From a virus, in IMG/VR virus record IMGVR_UViG_3300046804_005139, positions 1 through 20,170 of that record: a stretch of DNA of 20,170 nucleotides. One strand, 5' to 3'. This document shows, piece after piece, positions 11,336 to 19,067 of this stretch; the stretch's first letter is position 1; every line of letters starts with the position of its first letter. A model generated the notes under the pieces. The model did no database searches, was not told where the DNA came from, and worked only from the letters and a program-made list of their open reading frames with translations. The position numbers and the translations under genes are program-made.

Positions 11336-12171
11336 TGCGGGGTGACTGTTGCGTGGTAAATATGCGCGCCTCGCGGTTCAATATGAGCCGTATACTGTAA
11401 TGTGGATAATCCGTCTTGTAATAGTTCTATAGAATTGGAATTTTGAACTCGTTCCGCATGAGATTCCTGTAATGCGTCGTGGCTTTGATAACCACCATAA
11501 TACCATGACCACACAAGGTGTGAACGACTAGAGGAAATTTCATGATGTTTAATCCGCGCCAGTAAATTATCATCATCAGCACCCCATCCGAAGTATTGAT
11601 TGGTATGCCCATTGATTGTGCGATACGCGATACGACCAAGACCTAAGGCTTTATAGTAGATGCTGTAGCTATTCCAAAATCGTGGGCTGGTTGCACTATA
11701 CGGACCGTTAAATCCACGAGAATTCCATCGTCCATATCCAACGGGAGAATATCGTATAATATCAGTTGATGCGAATCTAAACGGGGTATCTGTTGGTCGT
11801 TCATATTCTGGAGGCAGATTTGCTTCCCGCATAGAATAAAAATCCCACACATCGGTTAAATTAGTATTCAGCAGGCGGTCAGGTTCCACGTAATTCAAAT
11901 TAACGGGGCAACCATCAATTGGCAAAAATACGACACAATCATCTTCGTGATACGTATAGTCTAACCGCGAATTATTGCGTTCGAACATATCAAAGCCGAC
12001 GTTAATATTCCACCCCAGATTAAACCCACGGTCATCGCGTTGATTAATCAATAGAATTCGATAATCCGTAATATATGACTCTCGTTCTAAATATTTGGGA
12101 AAATCAATACAAAATTGCCGTTCTTGTGCTTCTCTATCGCGAGATGGGACAATGAATAACACGCGATTCAT
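11332..12171 (-). CDS. GT7 (beta-1,4-galactosyltransferase)-like glycosyltransferase
   Basis: 279 residues. IVPSRDREAQERQF (7-20), NLGWNINVGFD (51-61), CVVFLPIDGCPVNLN (79-93) and YFGWGADDDNLLARI (193-207) follow in order the conserved blocks of the GT7 family. GWGADDDN corresponds to the GWGGEDDD acceptor/catalytic block. The usual metal-binding DVD reads PID here, so its first Asp is missing. No transmembrane anchor is present; it is a soluble enzyme that would add a sugar to a glycan, possibly on the virion or host surface. It overlaps the C-methyltransferase gene by ATGA and forms a three-gene sugar cassette with it and the epimerase. The sequence looks richer in A and T than the flanks. 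Confidence 0.75.
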   Translation of the reverse strand: MNRVLFIVPSRDREAQERQFCIDFPKYLERESYITDYRILLINQRDDRGFNLGWNINVGFDMFERNNSRLDYTYHEDDCVVFLPIDGCPVNLNYVEPDRLLNTNLTDVWDFYSMREANLPPEYERPTDTPFRFASTDIIRYSPVGYGRWNSRGFNGPYSATSPRFWNSYSIYYKALGLGRIAYRTINGHTNQYFGWGADDDNLLARIKHHEISSSRSHLVWSWYYGGYQSHDALQESHAERVQNSNSIELLQDGLSTLQYTAHIEPRGAHIYHATVTPH

Positions 12172-13382
12172 AGCAGCGTCTCCACTTTAGGGGTGGGCGC
12201 GTAGTACAATATTTGGGTGTCTGGTGTTACATCGGACCGGTGTCGTAATTTTTCTAATACCTCCGCCGCAAAATTCCATGCGGTCATAACAATTAGCGTC
12301 CGTGGCGGTAACGTATAATCTGGTGCCACAATTGGTACATTATGATGTGGTGTAAATTTTCCTTGTTTGAGTGGATTCTCATCGATGAAACAGTTAATGT
12401 GATTACGTTCGAGACTATTCAAAATGGTCATCGACTTTGCCGTTGCTCCATATGCAATAATATGATACCCACGCTTAGTCCATATAGCCAATTCGTTATC
12501 TAACCATTCCCGAGTAGTATCTATTGTTGCCGCATATTCACGTAAACGCCGTGGAAAATGTACTCCGGTACTAAATTCCTCGCAGTATTGTTCGTATACT
12601 GTCGGCCGAAAATACACACCTTCGTGGTGATACTGTAGTTCAAATAAAAATGATGTGCCATGTATCGCAGGTTTAGAAATTTTTTCGATTGTCCATCCAA
12701 GTCGATGTGTTAATGCTAGCATAGATTTGATAGTAAAATATGAGATGTGCTCATGATAGATGGTATCGAATTCATTGTTACGCACCATATCAGCCTGGGA
12801 CGTTTGAATATATAACCGGCCTCCATCCTCCAATACATTTTGGCAGGCTTCTAAAAATTCATCAACATGCGACGTATGTGCAAACACATTTTGAGCGATA
12901 ATACACGAAACTTTCCCCACTTGTGCTGCGGCACGAGTTCCCCAAAAATCTACAATTACTGGGATTTGTTTTTTGTGACATCGTTCTGCTAAATTTGAGG
13001 CGGGGTCTACACCAATCACGTCCCATCCATGTGATTGAAATACTTCTAATTGTGTGCCGTCATTACACCCAATATCTAAAACACGGCCGCGGGGACAAGT
13101 TTCAGTAACTTGAGTGTATATCCAGTTAAAGTGTTCTCGTAACGTTGATGTAGTGCCACTAACGTACAAGTAATGTGAAAATAATAGTGACGGATCAACT
13201 GCATGTGATAATTGTAGATGACTACAGTGTTCGCAAAATTTTAACGCTAATGGAAATTCTGGAAGTTCTTCGGTATTATCATGCACAGCATTAGCCGGTG
13301 GTTGTTTTCCAAAATTGACTATTCGAGAAGGCAACGGTGAATGGCACGCCAAACATAAATCAAGCGATTGCATGGCACTCAT
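12168..13382 (-). CDS. Sugar-nucleotide C-methyltransferase
   Basis: 404 residues with the three-part layout of the NDP-hexose C-methyltransferase family (TylC3/TcaB9 type). An N-terminal zinc-binding domain has C10, C13, C50 and C53. A SAM methyltransferase core carries VLDIGCNDGT (101-110), IGVDPA and DGGRLYIQTS. A C-terminal domain starts around IIAYGATAKSMTILNSL and continues to MTAWNFAAEVLEKLR. HEHISYF, a conserved block of the family, is present. It would methylate a keto-sugar nucleotide to make a branched deoxysugar. It overlaps the end of the epimerase gene by 23 nt; GAGAG upstream of 13382 supports this start. Host or phage glycan decoration is the likely purpose. Confidence 0.88.
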   Translation of the reverse strand: MSAMQSLDLCLACHSPLPSRIVNFGKQPPANAVHDNTEELPEFPLALKFCEHCSHLQLSHAVDPSLLFSHYLYVSGTTSTLREHFNWIYTQVTETCPRGRVLDIGCNDGTQLEVFQSHGWDVIGVDPASNLAERCHKKQIPVIVDFWGTRAAAQVGKVSCIIAQNVFAHTSHVDEFLEACQNVLEDGGRLYIQTSQADMVRNNEFDTIYHEHISYFTIKSMLALTHRLGWTIEKISKPAIHGTSFLFELQYHHEGVYFRPTVYEQYCEEFSTGVHFPRRLREYAATIDTTREWLDNELAIWTKRGYHIIAYGATAKSMTILNSLERNHINCFIDENPLKQGKFTPHHNVPIVAPDYTLPPRTLIVMTAWNFAAEVLEKLRHRSDVTPDTQILYYAPTPKVETLL

Positions 13383-14325
13383 AGGGCATCTCTCTGGTTG
13401 TTAACTGTGCAGAAGGATAATATTCATGTAGACTGTCAATGATATCTGAAATTGATGCGATCAACGAACAATTAAACGTAGTTTCAAATTTTGTTGAATC
13501 GATGATATAGTTATAGCGAGACGATGTGGTTTTACTAATTCCTTCGGGCGCTCGGTGCTCCACCGCAACATTTAATTTTTGTGCAACCGCATCGGCAATT
13601 TGAATATTCGTGCTTCCCAACGACGATAGGTTATAAATGCCCGCAGAATGGGGATTGTTCAAAATTGAAGTAATGCCCGATACCAGTTGTTTAGTATGAA
13701 GTAATGACCGACGTACCTCACCGCCAAATACATATATTTTATGTTGGGTGTGCGCGGTGTGATACATCATATTAATCATTAAATCGGTGCGTAACACTGG
13801 TGCTCCGCCGCAGACGGTGGCATAACGTAATCCCCACCATCGTGCATGAGTGGATTGCATTTGCATATAGTCGTCGAATGTGCGTTTAGTAAAATCATAT
13901 TCTGTGTACGCAGGTGCATGGGGATGTGTTTCTGTGGCAATTGTATTCGACGCATCCCCATACACACTAGAACTGCTGGAGTAGATAAACAGTTGATCGG
14001 GTCGTAATTTATTTACAAGGTCAATTGGACCGGCCACGTTATTATACAAGGCGTCGGTGATGACTCCGCGGCTCATTGCGACACTAGAATGCCCCGCAAA
14101 TAATATAACCGCATCAAACTGCTGAATAACTGATTTCGATAAATTTTGAAACTGCGTCGGCTCATAGGTGAAGTTGCCGCCACACAGACGACGTATGTCT
14201 TCTCGATTAACTGAGGATGATGGATGCCAGTATGCGTCTACCACATGCACATAATGTTGTTGTGCGAGTTCTTTCACTGTTAAACTGCCAATATATCCAA
14301 GACCACCAATAATCAAAATCGTCAT
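13360..14325 (-). CDS. NAD-dependent epimerase/dehydratase (extended SDR)
   Basis: 321 residues from MTILIIGGLGYIGS. The Rossmann glycine motif GGLGYIGS (7-14), the FIYSSSSSVYGDAS substrate-binding strand and the catalytic YDFTK (YxxxK) are all present. The fold interconverts or dehydrates nucleotide sugars; with the neighbouring C-methyltransferase it probably supplies a modified hexose. The start at 14325 is chosen because the Rossmann strand begins there; a frame to 14367 would add 14 unneeded residues. No ribosome binding site is visible, and CTAAATA ends 8 nt before the ATG. It is the first gene of the sugar cassette. Confidence 0.88.
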   Translation of the reverse strand: MTILIIGGLGYIGSLTVKELAQQHYVHVVDAYWHPSSSVNREDIRRLCGGNFTYEPTQFQNLSKSVIQQFDAVILFAGHSSVAMSRGVITDALYNNVAGPIDLVNKLRPDQLFIYSSSSSVYGDASNTIATETHPHAPAYTEYDFTKRTFDDYMQMQSTHARWWGLRYATVCGGAPVLRTDLMINMMYHTAHTQHKIYVFGGEVRRSLLHTKQLVSGITSILNNPHSAGIYNLSSLGSTNIQIADAVAQKLNVAVEHRAPEGISKTTSSRYNYIIDSTKFETTFNCSLIASISDIIDSLHEYYPSAQLTTREMPYECHAIA

Positions 14326-14333
14326 TATATTGG

Positions 14334-14340
14334 TATTTAG
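14334..14340 (-). promoter_or_regulatory. CTAAATA box before the sugar cassette
   Basis: Minus-strand CTAAATACC ends 8 nt before the epimerase ATG with no ribosome binding site between. Transcription from here would be almost leaderless. Confidence 0.4.
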
Positions 14341-14375
14341 TTGCGTATAGAGTAAGAATAATTGCACATAGACGA

Positions 14376-14457
14376 GAATAGTTGCGCCTACCGAAATAGA
14401 CGCAACTATTCTTGGGGATAGTTGCGCCTACCGAAATAGACGCAACTATTCTTGGGG
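14376..14457 (-). repeat. Tandem 40-bp repeat, each unit a hairpin
   Basis: Two identical 40-bp units (14378-14417 and 14418-14457) stand head to tail. Each forms a stem of about 9-11 bp (ATAGTTGCG with CGCAACTAT) with a 14-nt loop, CCTACCGAAATAGA. They start 7 nt after the stop of the cytochrome/monooxygenase gene on the minus strand. No run of T follows, so they may be a weak double terminator or an mRNA 3'-end stabiliser. Any unit can also pair with its neighbour. Confidence 0.85.
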
Positions 14458-14464
14458 AGGAGGG

Positions 14465-15829
14465 TTACTGCTGCTGTGTTGCGGTCGGGGTATGTTTGAC
14501 GACCCACTCCGTATATTCTGCGTCGGTGAGATAGACGACGTTCATCCACGCATGGGCCATCTCGTCAACCGTACGGTCCCCGTAGCCGACCCACTGCTCA
14601 GGGTCAGGGTTCGCCTTGTTGGCTTTGGTGTTGTCATACCACGCGGTCACATGAATGATGGTGCCCTTGGGAAACGCCGGTGCCGCATCATCCGCATAGA
14701 TGTAGTTCGTCATCCAGTTGAAGTTGAAATCCTTCACATATGAAATAATCTGCGTCCGACCATTAGGTAGAATCGCTTCGACCTGCATCGCTTTGCCGCG
14801 CAGATGGAAGTGCGGCTGGAAGTTCGTGATGATGGTGTTCTCACGCAGGACGGTGAACCCTTCCGTATGTGAGATAGAGTTCGGGGGAATGTCGAGTCCT
14901 TCGGTGCCGTTCTTCAATCCCGTAAATGCGACAAGATAGGAACGCTTCGTGGGTTCCTGTCCCTTCGGATAGAACCAAAGTCCAAGTTCGCTACCGCCCG
15001 TGATTTCTTCACCAACAGCATGAATATGTTGATCCCATGAAATTTTTTCGCCGGGGAGTACAAGTTTGCCTGTTCCTTCAAGGTACCGGTCATACCCCTT
15101 CCCGATAGCCCACTCCATGAGTTGTGGGCGTCGATTCGCTAATTCGGCGGCCAGTTGTGACGCATTCCCTGATACAGATGCCGCAGGACGACCACCACCG
15201 ATACCAGTATTCACTGCCGACACATTTTCGGGATTGAGAATCTGATACGCAATTGAATGATGAAGAATTTTTCGTGTCTGGATATTGGTGGGACGAATCT
15301 CGACCATGCGCACCCATCGCGGTTCGGTCACAGGGATATCACTGACGGGACGCCACCATTCATCTTGATGCACTGCCGGCATAGTTTGTTCCGGTGCTTT
15401 GACAATGAGATCCGGCGGGCCGTATCCGTCGCGTTCTCCTTGCCAAAACAACGACGTGGCAATTGGCTTTGGAACAAACTTAGTCTTGTCGCCTTGGAGC
15501 GCACCACCATCCACCCATCGCGCAATCAAATCAATCTGCTCGTCGGTCAGGGACATGTCATTCTTGAATTTAGTCACGCCCACACTACGTTCAATATGCC
15601 ACGGGGGCATTTGTCGTGTTTGAACGCGCTGCTTAATTGACCGCGCCCACGGACGCGCCTCCGCATAGGTCGCAAGAGAAAACGGACCGATACTACCCGG
15701 CTCATGACAATTTTGACACTTCGCCTGAAAGATGGGGGCGACATCATTAAACGTGGGTGTCTGTGCCGCCGCCGAAGTAACACTGAATACACAAATGCCG
15801 ATGGCCATGAAGAAATGAGACATCTTCAT
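14465..15829 (-). CDS. Secreted cytochrome c-copper monooxygenase (PHM-like) fusion
   Basis: 454 residues. A signal peptide (1-22, ending SAAA) precedes a cytochrome c domain with the haem motif C38-Q-N-C41-H42 and a candidate axial Met74 in RQMPPW. From about 130 a domain resembles copper type II, ascorbate-dependent monooxygenases (PHM/DBM). H190-H191 (KILHHSIAY) and H268/H270 (QHIHAVGEE) would hold one copper; H340 and H342 (FQPHFHLRGKAM) with M424 (VDEMAHAWM) the other. All ligand groups come in family order. PHM-type enzymes hydroxylate C-H bonds with O2; the haem domain could deliver electrons. Similar fusions are frequent in Acidobacteriota and related phyla. Substrate unknown; action in the periplasm expected. 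GGAGG lies 6 nt before the ATG. In a phage this is a probable auxiliary metabolic gene. Confidence 0.85.
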   Translation of the reverse strand: MKMSHFFMAIGICVFSVTSAAAQTPTFNDVAPIFQAKCQNCHEPGSIGPFSLATYAEARPWARSIKQRVQTRQMPPWHIERSVGVTKFKNDMSLTDEQIDLIARWVDGGALQGDKTKFVPKPIATSLFWQGERDGYGPPDLIVKAPEQTMPAVHQDEWWRPVSDIPVTEPRWVRMVEIRPTNIQTRKILHHSIAYQILNPENVSAVNTGIGGGRPAASVSGNASQLAAELANRRPQLMEWAIGKGYDRYLEGTGKLVLPGEKISWDQHIHAVGEEITGGSELGLWFYPKGQEPTKRSYLVAFTGLKNGTEGLDIPPNSISHTEGFTVLRENTIITNFQPHFHLRGKAMQVEAILPNGRTQIISYVKDFNFNWMTNYIYADDAAPAFPKGTIIHVTAWYDNTKANKANPDPEQWVGYGDRTVDEMAHAWMNVVYLTDAEYTEWVVKHTPTATQQQ

Positions 15830-15910
15830 ATCTACCTCCAGTAAACTAGATTGTTCCGAATGGATTGTAAAGATACGGCGTCAGGATGACGGCGAGTTTC
15901 GTCGCACCTA

Positions 15911-15917
15911 TATTTAG
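15911..15917 (-). promoter_or_regulatory. CTAAATA box before the monooxygenase gene
   Basis: Minus-strand CCTAAATATAGG, itself an imperfect palindrome, lies about 80 nt upstream of the monooxygenase start and just after the lipoprotein stop. Possible late promoter. Confidence 0.4.
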
Positions 15918-15927
15918 GTGTACGCGA

Positions 15928-16257
15928 TTACCAGCGACGGGGGTGTCGCTGTCGGTGTACCTGTTCGTACCAGAGAAACACTCCAGTACATCGAGGATCC
16001 GTGGGAGGATCGACCCATACGATACCGTATGGTGTGTAGATGGGTCGTGGCATCACGAGAGGACATGTGGGGTATCGCACGGTATACCCCGCGCCATAAT
16101 ACGAATCATATCCTGCCGCATCTACGGCACTCCCAATAACTGCACCAACGGCAGCACCGACTGCGGCCCCGCGCCAGGTGTTGTTCATGGTCGTCGCACA
16201 TCCGGTCAGGGCAAGGATACTTGCGATGAGAATAAGAATAAAGGCAATTTTTTTCAT
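15928..16257 (-). CDS. Lipoprotein with a glycine zipper
   Basis: 109 residues. It starts MKKIAFILILIASILALTGC, a type II signal peptide with lipobox LTGC and acylated Cys20. A glycine-zipper segment follows (GAAVGAAVGAVIGSAVDAAG), then a Tyr/Pro-rich part with two Cys (about 65 and 90) and a basic C-terminus. Glycine-zipper lipoproteins insert in or span the outer membrane. A phage lipoprotein could block superinfection or support lysis, but no specific family is recognised. There is no ribosome binding site; TGGTATAAT ends 6 nt before the ATG, predicting a leaderless mRNA. It lies directly upstream of the monooxygenase gene. Confidence 0.75.
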   Translation of the reverse strand: MKKIAFILILIASILALTGCATTMNNTWRGAAVGAAVGAVIGSAVDAAGYDSYYGAGYTVRYPTCPLVMPRPIYTPYGIVWVDPPTDPRCTGVFLWYEQVHRQRHPRRW

Positions 16258-16263
16258 AGGTCA

Positions 16264-16272
16264 ATTATACCA
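16264..16272 (-). promoter_or_regulatory. Extended -10 promoter TGGTATAAT, leaderless
   Basis: A full consensus extended -10 ends 6 nt before the lipoprotein ATG. It is the strongest member of the TGnTATA(C/A)T series; no -35 is evident. Confidence 0.65.
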
Positions 16273-16276
16273 TACG

Positions 16277-16495
16277 TTAAGTGGTAGTGATGGTTAAGGT
16301 TTTGCCTTTTTTTGTAACCTTGCCTATCGCACGGAAATATGCACGAGGTTGACGGGCATTCGGCCCTCGATATACGGACTCTAACTGACCGTGAATATTG
16401 ACGGTTGCTCCACGATGCCATACATTTCCTTCGCGCACGGCCCAGACCAATCCATCATCTGCGTGATTATCAAAACATATCCACAACACTGCCAT
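16277..16495 (-). CDS. Hypothetical small protein, 72 residues
   Basis: Starts MAVLWICFDNHADDGLVWAV. Probably beta-rich, with a basic C-terminus (GKVTKKGKTLTITTT). No family recognised. The ATG at 16495 is preferred over an in-frame TTG at 16501 because AGGG lies about 7 nt upstream, overlapping the stop of the 850-residue gene. It is the last gene before the leaderless lipoprotein promoter. Confidence 0.65.
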   Translation of the reverse strand: MAVLWICFDNHADDGLVWAVREGNVWHRGATVNIHGQLESVYRGPNARQPRAYFRAIGKVTKKGKTLTITTT

Positions 16496-16503
16496 AGACA
16501 ACC

Positions 16504-19056
16504 CTATGTCATTTTAGAAACAGACTTCTTGCTCCAGAATCGACACGACCAGTATTTCGCTTTCCAGCGTGGGCCAGGATTATCGCAGCCGTGACGCGCA
16601 CGGAAGTTCTTGCGACGTGCGGGGTCGTCTCTCTTTATCTCCATCTTAGGATCGCCGAAGTTGACTTTGACCACGTTGCCCTTATCGTTCTTTACGTAGA
16701 CCGAAAACTTCTTCGGCCCGCTCGGGGTGCGGAACGGTTTGCCAAGAGTGACCTTACGCCCTTGATATTCCGACTCTTCCACATAGGAGTCATACCACCG
16801 CAAGTCTTCGTTCACAGGCGATGACACCTTTTGAATCTCGATGCGAATCTTGGGTTCATACCCATCAGGAAGCAGATTGCGCACACCTTCCATCGTATCA
16901 ACCGGATCCTCTACGTAGTCTAACTGTAGCACTCGATCCGTGACGTTGAGTAGTAGTTGCGACGAGGTATTCATTTTATTTGTGTCACGGAATACGTCAA
17001 GGTTGCTATGCGGTCCGTGAAGTTGAGTACGTAATGCCGGCAACACATCCTTCACATGCTTGACGTTCTTCAGCAACACAATCGCATCTTCTCGGCGGGT
17101 GACCGACGATTTGTAATCATCAGGCTCGTCGGCTTGCGTATAGCCGGCATCCGGATACTCGTCACCGTGGTTGGTGCGCACAATCATCGTGCCGGGTTTG
17201 TGCTTGATGATGTGGGCTCTGTGCCGTGAGGTGAGTTCCACCGTGTAGACGGCTTCGGGCGACGCGATAATCGTGTGCCCCTTGACTCCACCCCCTACTG
17301 ACGCGACGGCTTGCACCACCTCATCAATCGTTTTCTTGGAGAGCGCATAGCGAATACGAGCGCCGTCCTTAGACTTCTTGCCCTTGTCTTTGATAATCTT
17401 CTTTTCGTCTTCATCGTAACCGACGAATAGGGCGGTATTCACAATACCGATGCCGTATTCGTTCATGCCTTCCGACCAATCGGTTGTGATGTCATGGAGG
17501 AACGCGACTTCGGTGCCGTTAATCAACCCATGCACCACTTCCAAGTCGGGCTTATACGCACGGTCACGGTTCTTTGCAAGAATGACTTTATCATCTAGTT
17601 GCATGGTGACCCCGATGCATTCGGTGAGCGGGTCTTGCGTCAGGGCTTCCTTGAAGGATGCCGTGCCACAGCCGCAGTCTTCATCCACGTAGTCATCGTC
17701 GCTGTCTTTGCCCCACACTTTGCCTTTGTTACCCTTCACGCACTTGTCGCAAATCCGAAAGCCGAGTTTCTGCTCACGCGGCGACAACGGCGCTTTGCAC
17801 TGTTGGCACTTGGTAATCTTTTCCCATGCTTCGCTGACTGACACGAGTTCGGTGAAGAGTTCGTCCAACTGCCCCGGTGTATCTTTCTTGTAGATGTTGA
17901 CGAGCGAGTCGGTGCCCCATTCACGGTCTGCCGGTGTGTTGTCTTCGTGCTTCGGGGTCTTTCCAGCTTTCTTCATCGCAATCGCAATCGCGGCTTGCTG
18001 CGCGGGTGAGGACGCTTCGTTACTCTCACTCTTCCATCCCCCGCCCTTACTCTTATACCACTTGGCCGCCCACCCGTTCGCGTACGCACTCGGATACACA
18101 TCAAAGCGTTTCTTCGCTTCGGATTTCGCACGACTCCACAGTTCGGGATTGGTCGGTACGTTCTTTTCCGACAACACGGATTCACCGATGCGATTGCTCA
18201 CGGGACGTGGTGCGCCCCCAGTGCCTTTACGATCTGTCACGGGGTCTTGCGCTTTCTTGCGTTTCACTGCATTCGCAATCGCTTGCTTACCACCTTGTGC
18301 GCGGAGTTGTGTGGCTTTTTCTTTGGAGAGACACTTGGGTTTGCCTTCGCCTTCACCCCCACGGTCTTCTGCATCTCCACATTTACCGATGCGTTCGCCT
18401 TTGGTGTTGTAGCGATCCCAGCCACCACCACCGACGCCACCCGTCTTCCCTGAGCCAAACCACTTGCGAAGATCTTCTTCTACCTTCTTCAGCAGTGTGT
18501 AATAGTCGGGGCGTTCCGCCAAATGATCGAGCGCAATCTTTTCTGCGGTCTCGTCATCCGAGGTGTGTTCGCGTTCAATTTTGATGCCTTGTGCTAGTTG
18601 TGATTGAATGGCATCTACTGAGACACCGTGCTTCTTCGCAATCCCTTCAACCGAGGGGGTCGGTGCGTCGAGGGGTTGGGCTTCTTCGTTCTTGGCGGTA
18701 TTGGAGACGTATTCTCCACCGTGTTCCAAATACCACGCGATCGCAAACTTGGTGGATTCGGGTGTCGGATGTTGCGGATATTCAGACTTTGCTATAATCT
18801 GTGCGGTCTGCCATAAATCTATATCCAGCGGTTTCTGCCCTTCGGTCAACCCACCTGAAATCATCTCGGTCGGGACATGCACCGGCTTCGACTTCTGCTT
18901 CTCTTGCTTCCACTTCTTTTTGCGAATCGCCATGTTGACGCCGGGTTCACCTTGTGTACCTACCCCGATGCCTGCAATCTGTCCTGACCCCGCACTCATC
19001 GTAGGGGCGGGCATGGCCGCGCCATCTTCAGACAGGCGTTTATTTCGTGTAGACAT
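16504..19056 (-). CDS. Multidomain virion-type protein with an Ntn-hydrolase domain
   Basis: 850 residues, several modules in one chain. About 75-120: helical DLWQTAQIIAKSEYP unit. About 190-290: DUF5872-like Gly-rich part (CGDAEDRGG, KPKCLSKEKA, QAIANAVKRKK). About 303-345: NPELWSRAKSEAKKRFDVYP unit. Zinc ribbon C417, C420, C436, C439. From C480: a C45/choloylglycine-type Ntn-hydrolase domain (ECIGVTMQLDD, LAKNRDRAY, DWSEGMNEYGIGIVNT, IVRTNHGDEYP). In that superfamily the catalytic Cys becomes N-terminal after self-cleavage, so the chain may split before C480. About 780-850: YQGRKVTLGKPFRTPSGPKK to FRARHGCDNPGPRWKAKYWS, a block seen in many T4-like marine phages. AAGGA supports the start. 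The ParB-like gene ends 11 nt upstream. Role in virion or head maturation is a guess. Confidence 0.75.
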   Translation of the reverse strand: MSTRNKRLSEDGAAMPAPTMSAGSGQIAGIGVGTQGEPGVNMAIRKKKWKQEKQKSKPVHVPTEMISGGLTEGQKPLDIDLWQTAQIIAKSEYPQHPTPESTKFAIAWYLEHGGEYVSNTAKNEEAQPLDAPTPSVEGIAKKHGVSVDAIQSQLAQGIKIEREHTSDDETAEKIALDHLAERPDYYTLLKKVEEDLRKWFGSGKTGGVGGGGWDRYNTKGERIGKCGDAEDRGGEGEGKPKCLSKEKATQLRAQGGKQAIANAVKRKKAQDPVTDRKGTGGAPRPVSNRIGESVLSEKNVPTNPELWSRAKSEAKKRFDVYPSAYANGWAAKWYKSKGGGWKSESNEASSPAQQAAIAIAMKKAGKTPKHEDNTPADREWGTDSLVNIYKKDTPGQLDELFTELVSVSEAWEKITKCQQCKAPLSPREQKLGFRICDKCVKGNKGKVWGKDSDDDYVDEDCGCGTASFKEALTQDPLTECIGVTMQLDDKVILAKNRDRAYKPDLEVVHGLINGTEVAFLHDITTDWSEGMNEYGIGIVNTALFVGYDEDEKKIIKDKGKKSKDGARIRYALSKKTIDEVVQAVASVGGGVKGHTIIASPEAVYTVELTSRHRAHIIKHKPGTMIVRTNHGDEYPDAGYTQADEPDDYKSSVTRREDAIVLLKNVKHVKDVLPALRTQLHGPHSNLDVFRDTNKMNTSSQLLLNVTDRVLQLDYVEDPVDTMEGVRNLLPDGYEPKIRIEIQKVSSPVNEDLRWYDSYVEESEYQGRKVTLGKPFRTPSGPKKFSVYVKNDKGNVVKVNFGDPKMEIKRDDPARRKNFRARHGCDNPGPRWKAKYWSCRFWSKKSVSKMT

Positions 19057-19067
19057 AGAGAGTTTCC

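Noticed and set aside
14378-14457. CRISPR array
   Set aside because: The two 40-bp units are directly adjacent with no spacers; they are a tandem duplication of a hairpin.
17894-18584. Long plus-strand frames (172 and 216 codons)
   Set aside because: They lie fully inside the 850-residue minus-strand gene, have low-complexity Ser/His/Arg-rich products and no ribosome binding site.
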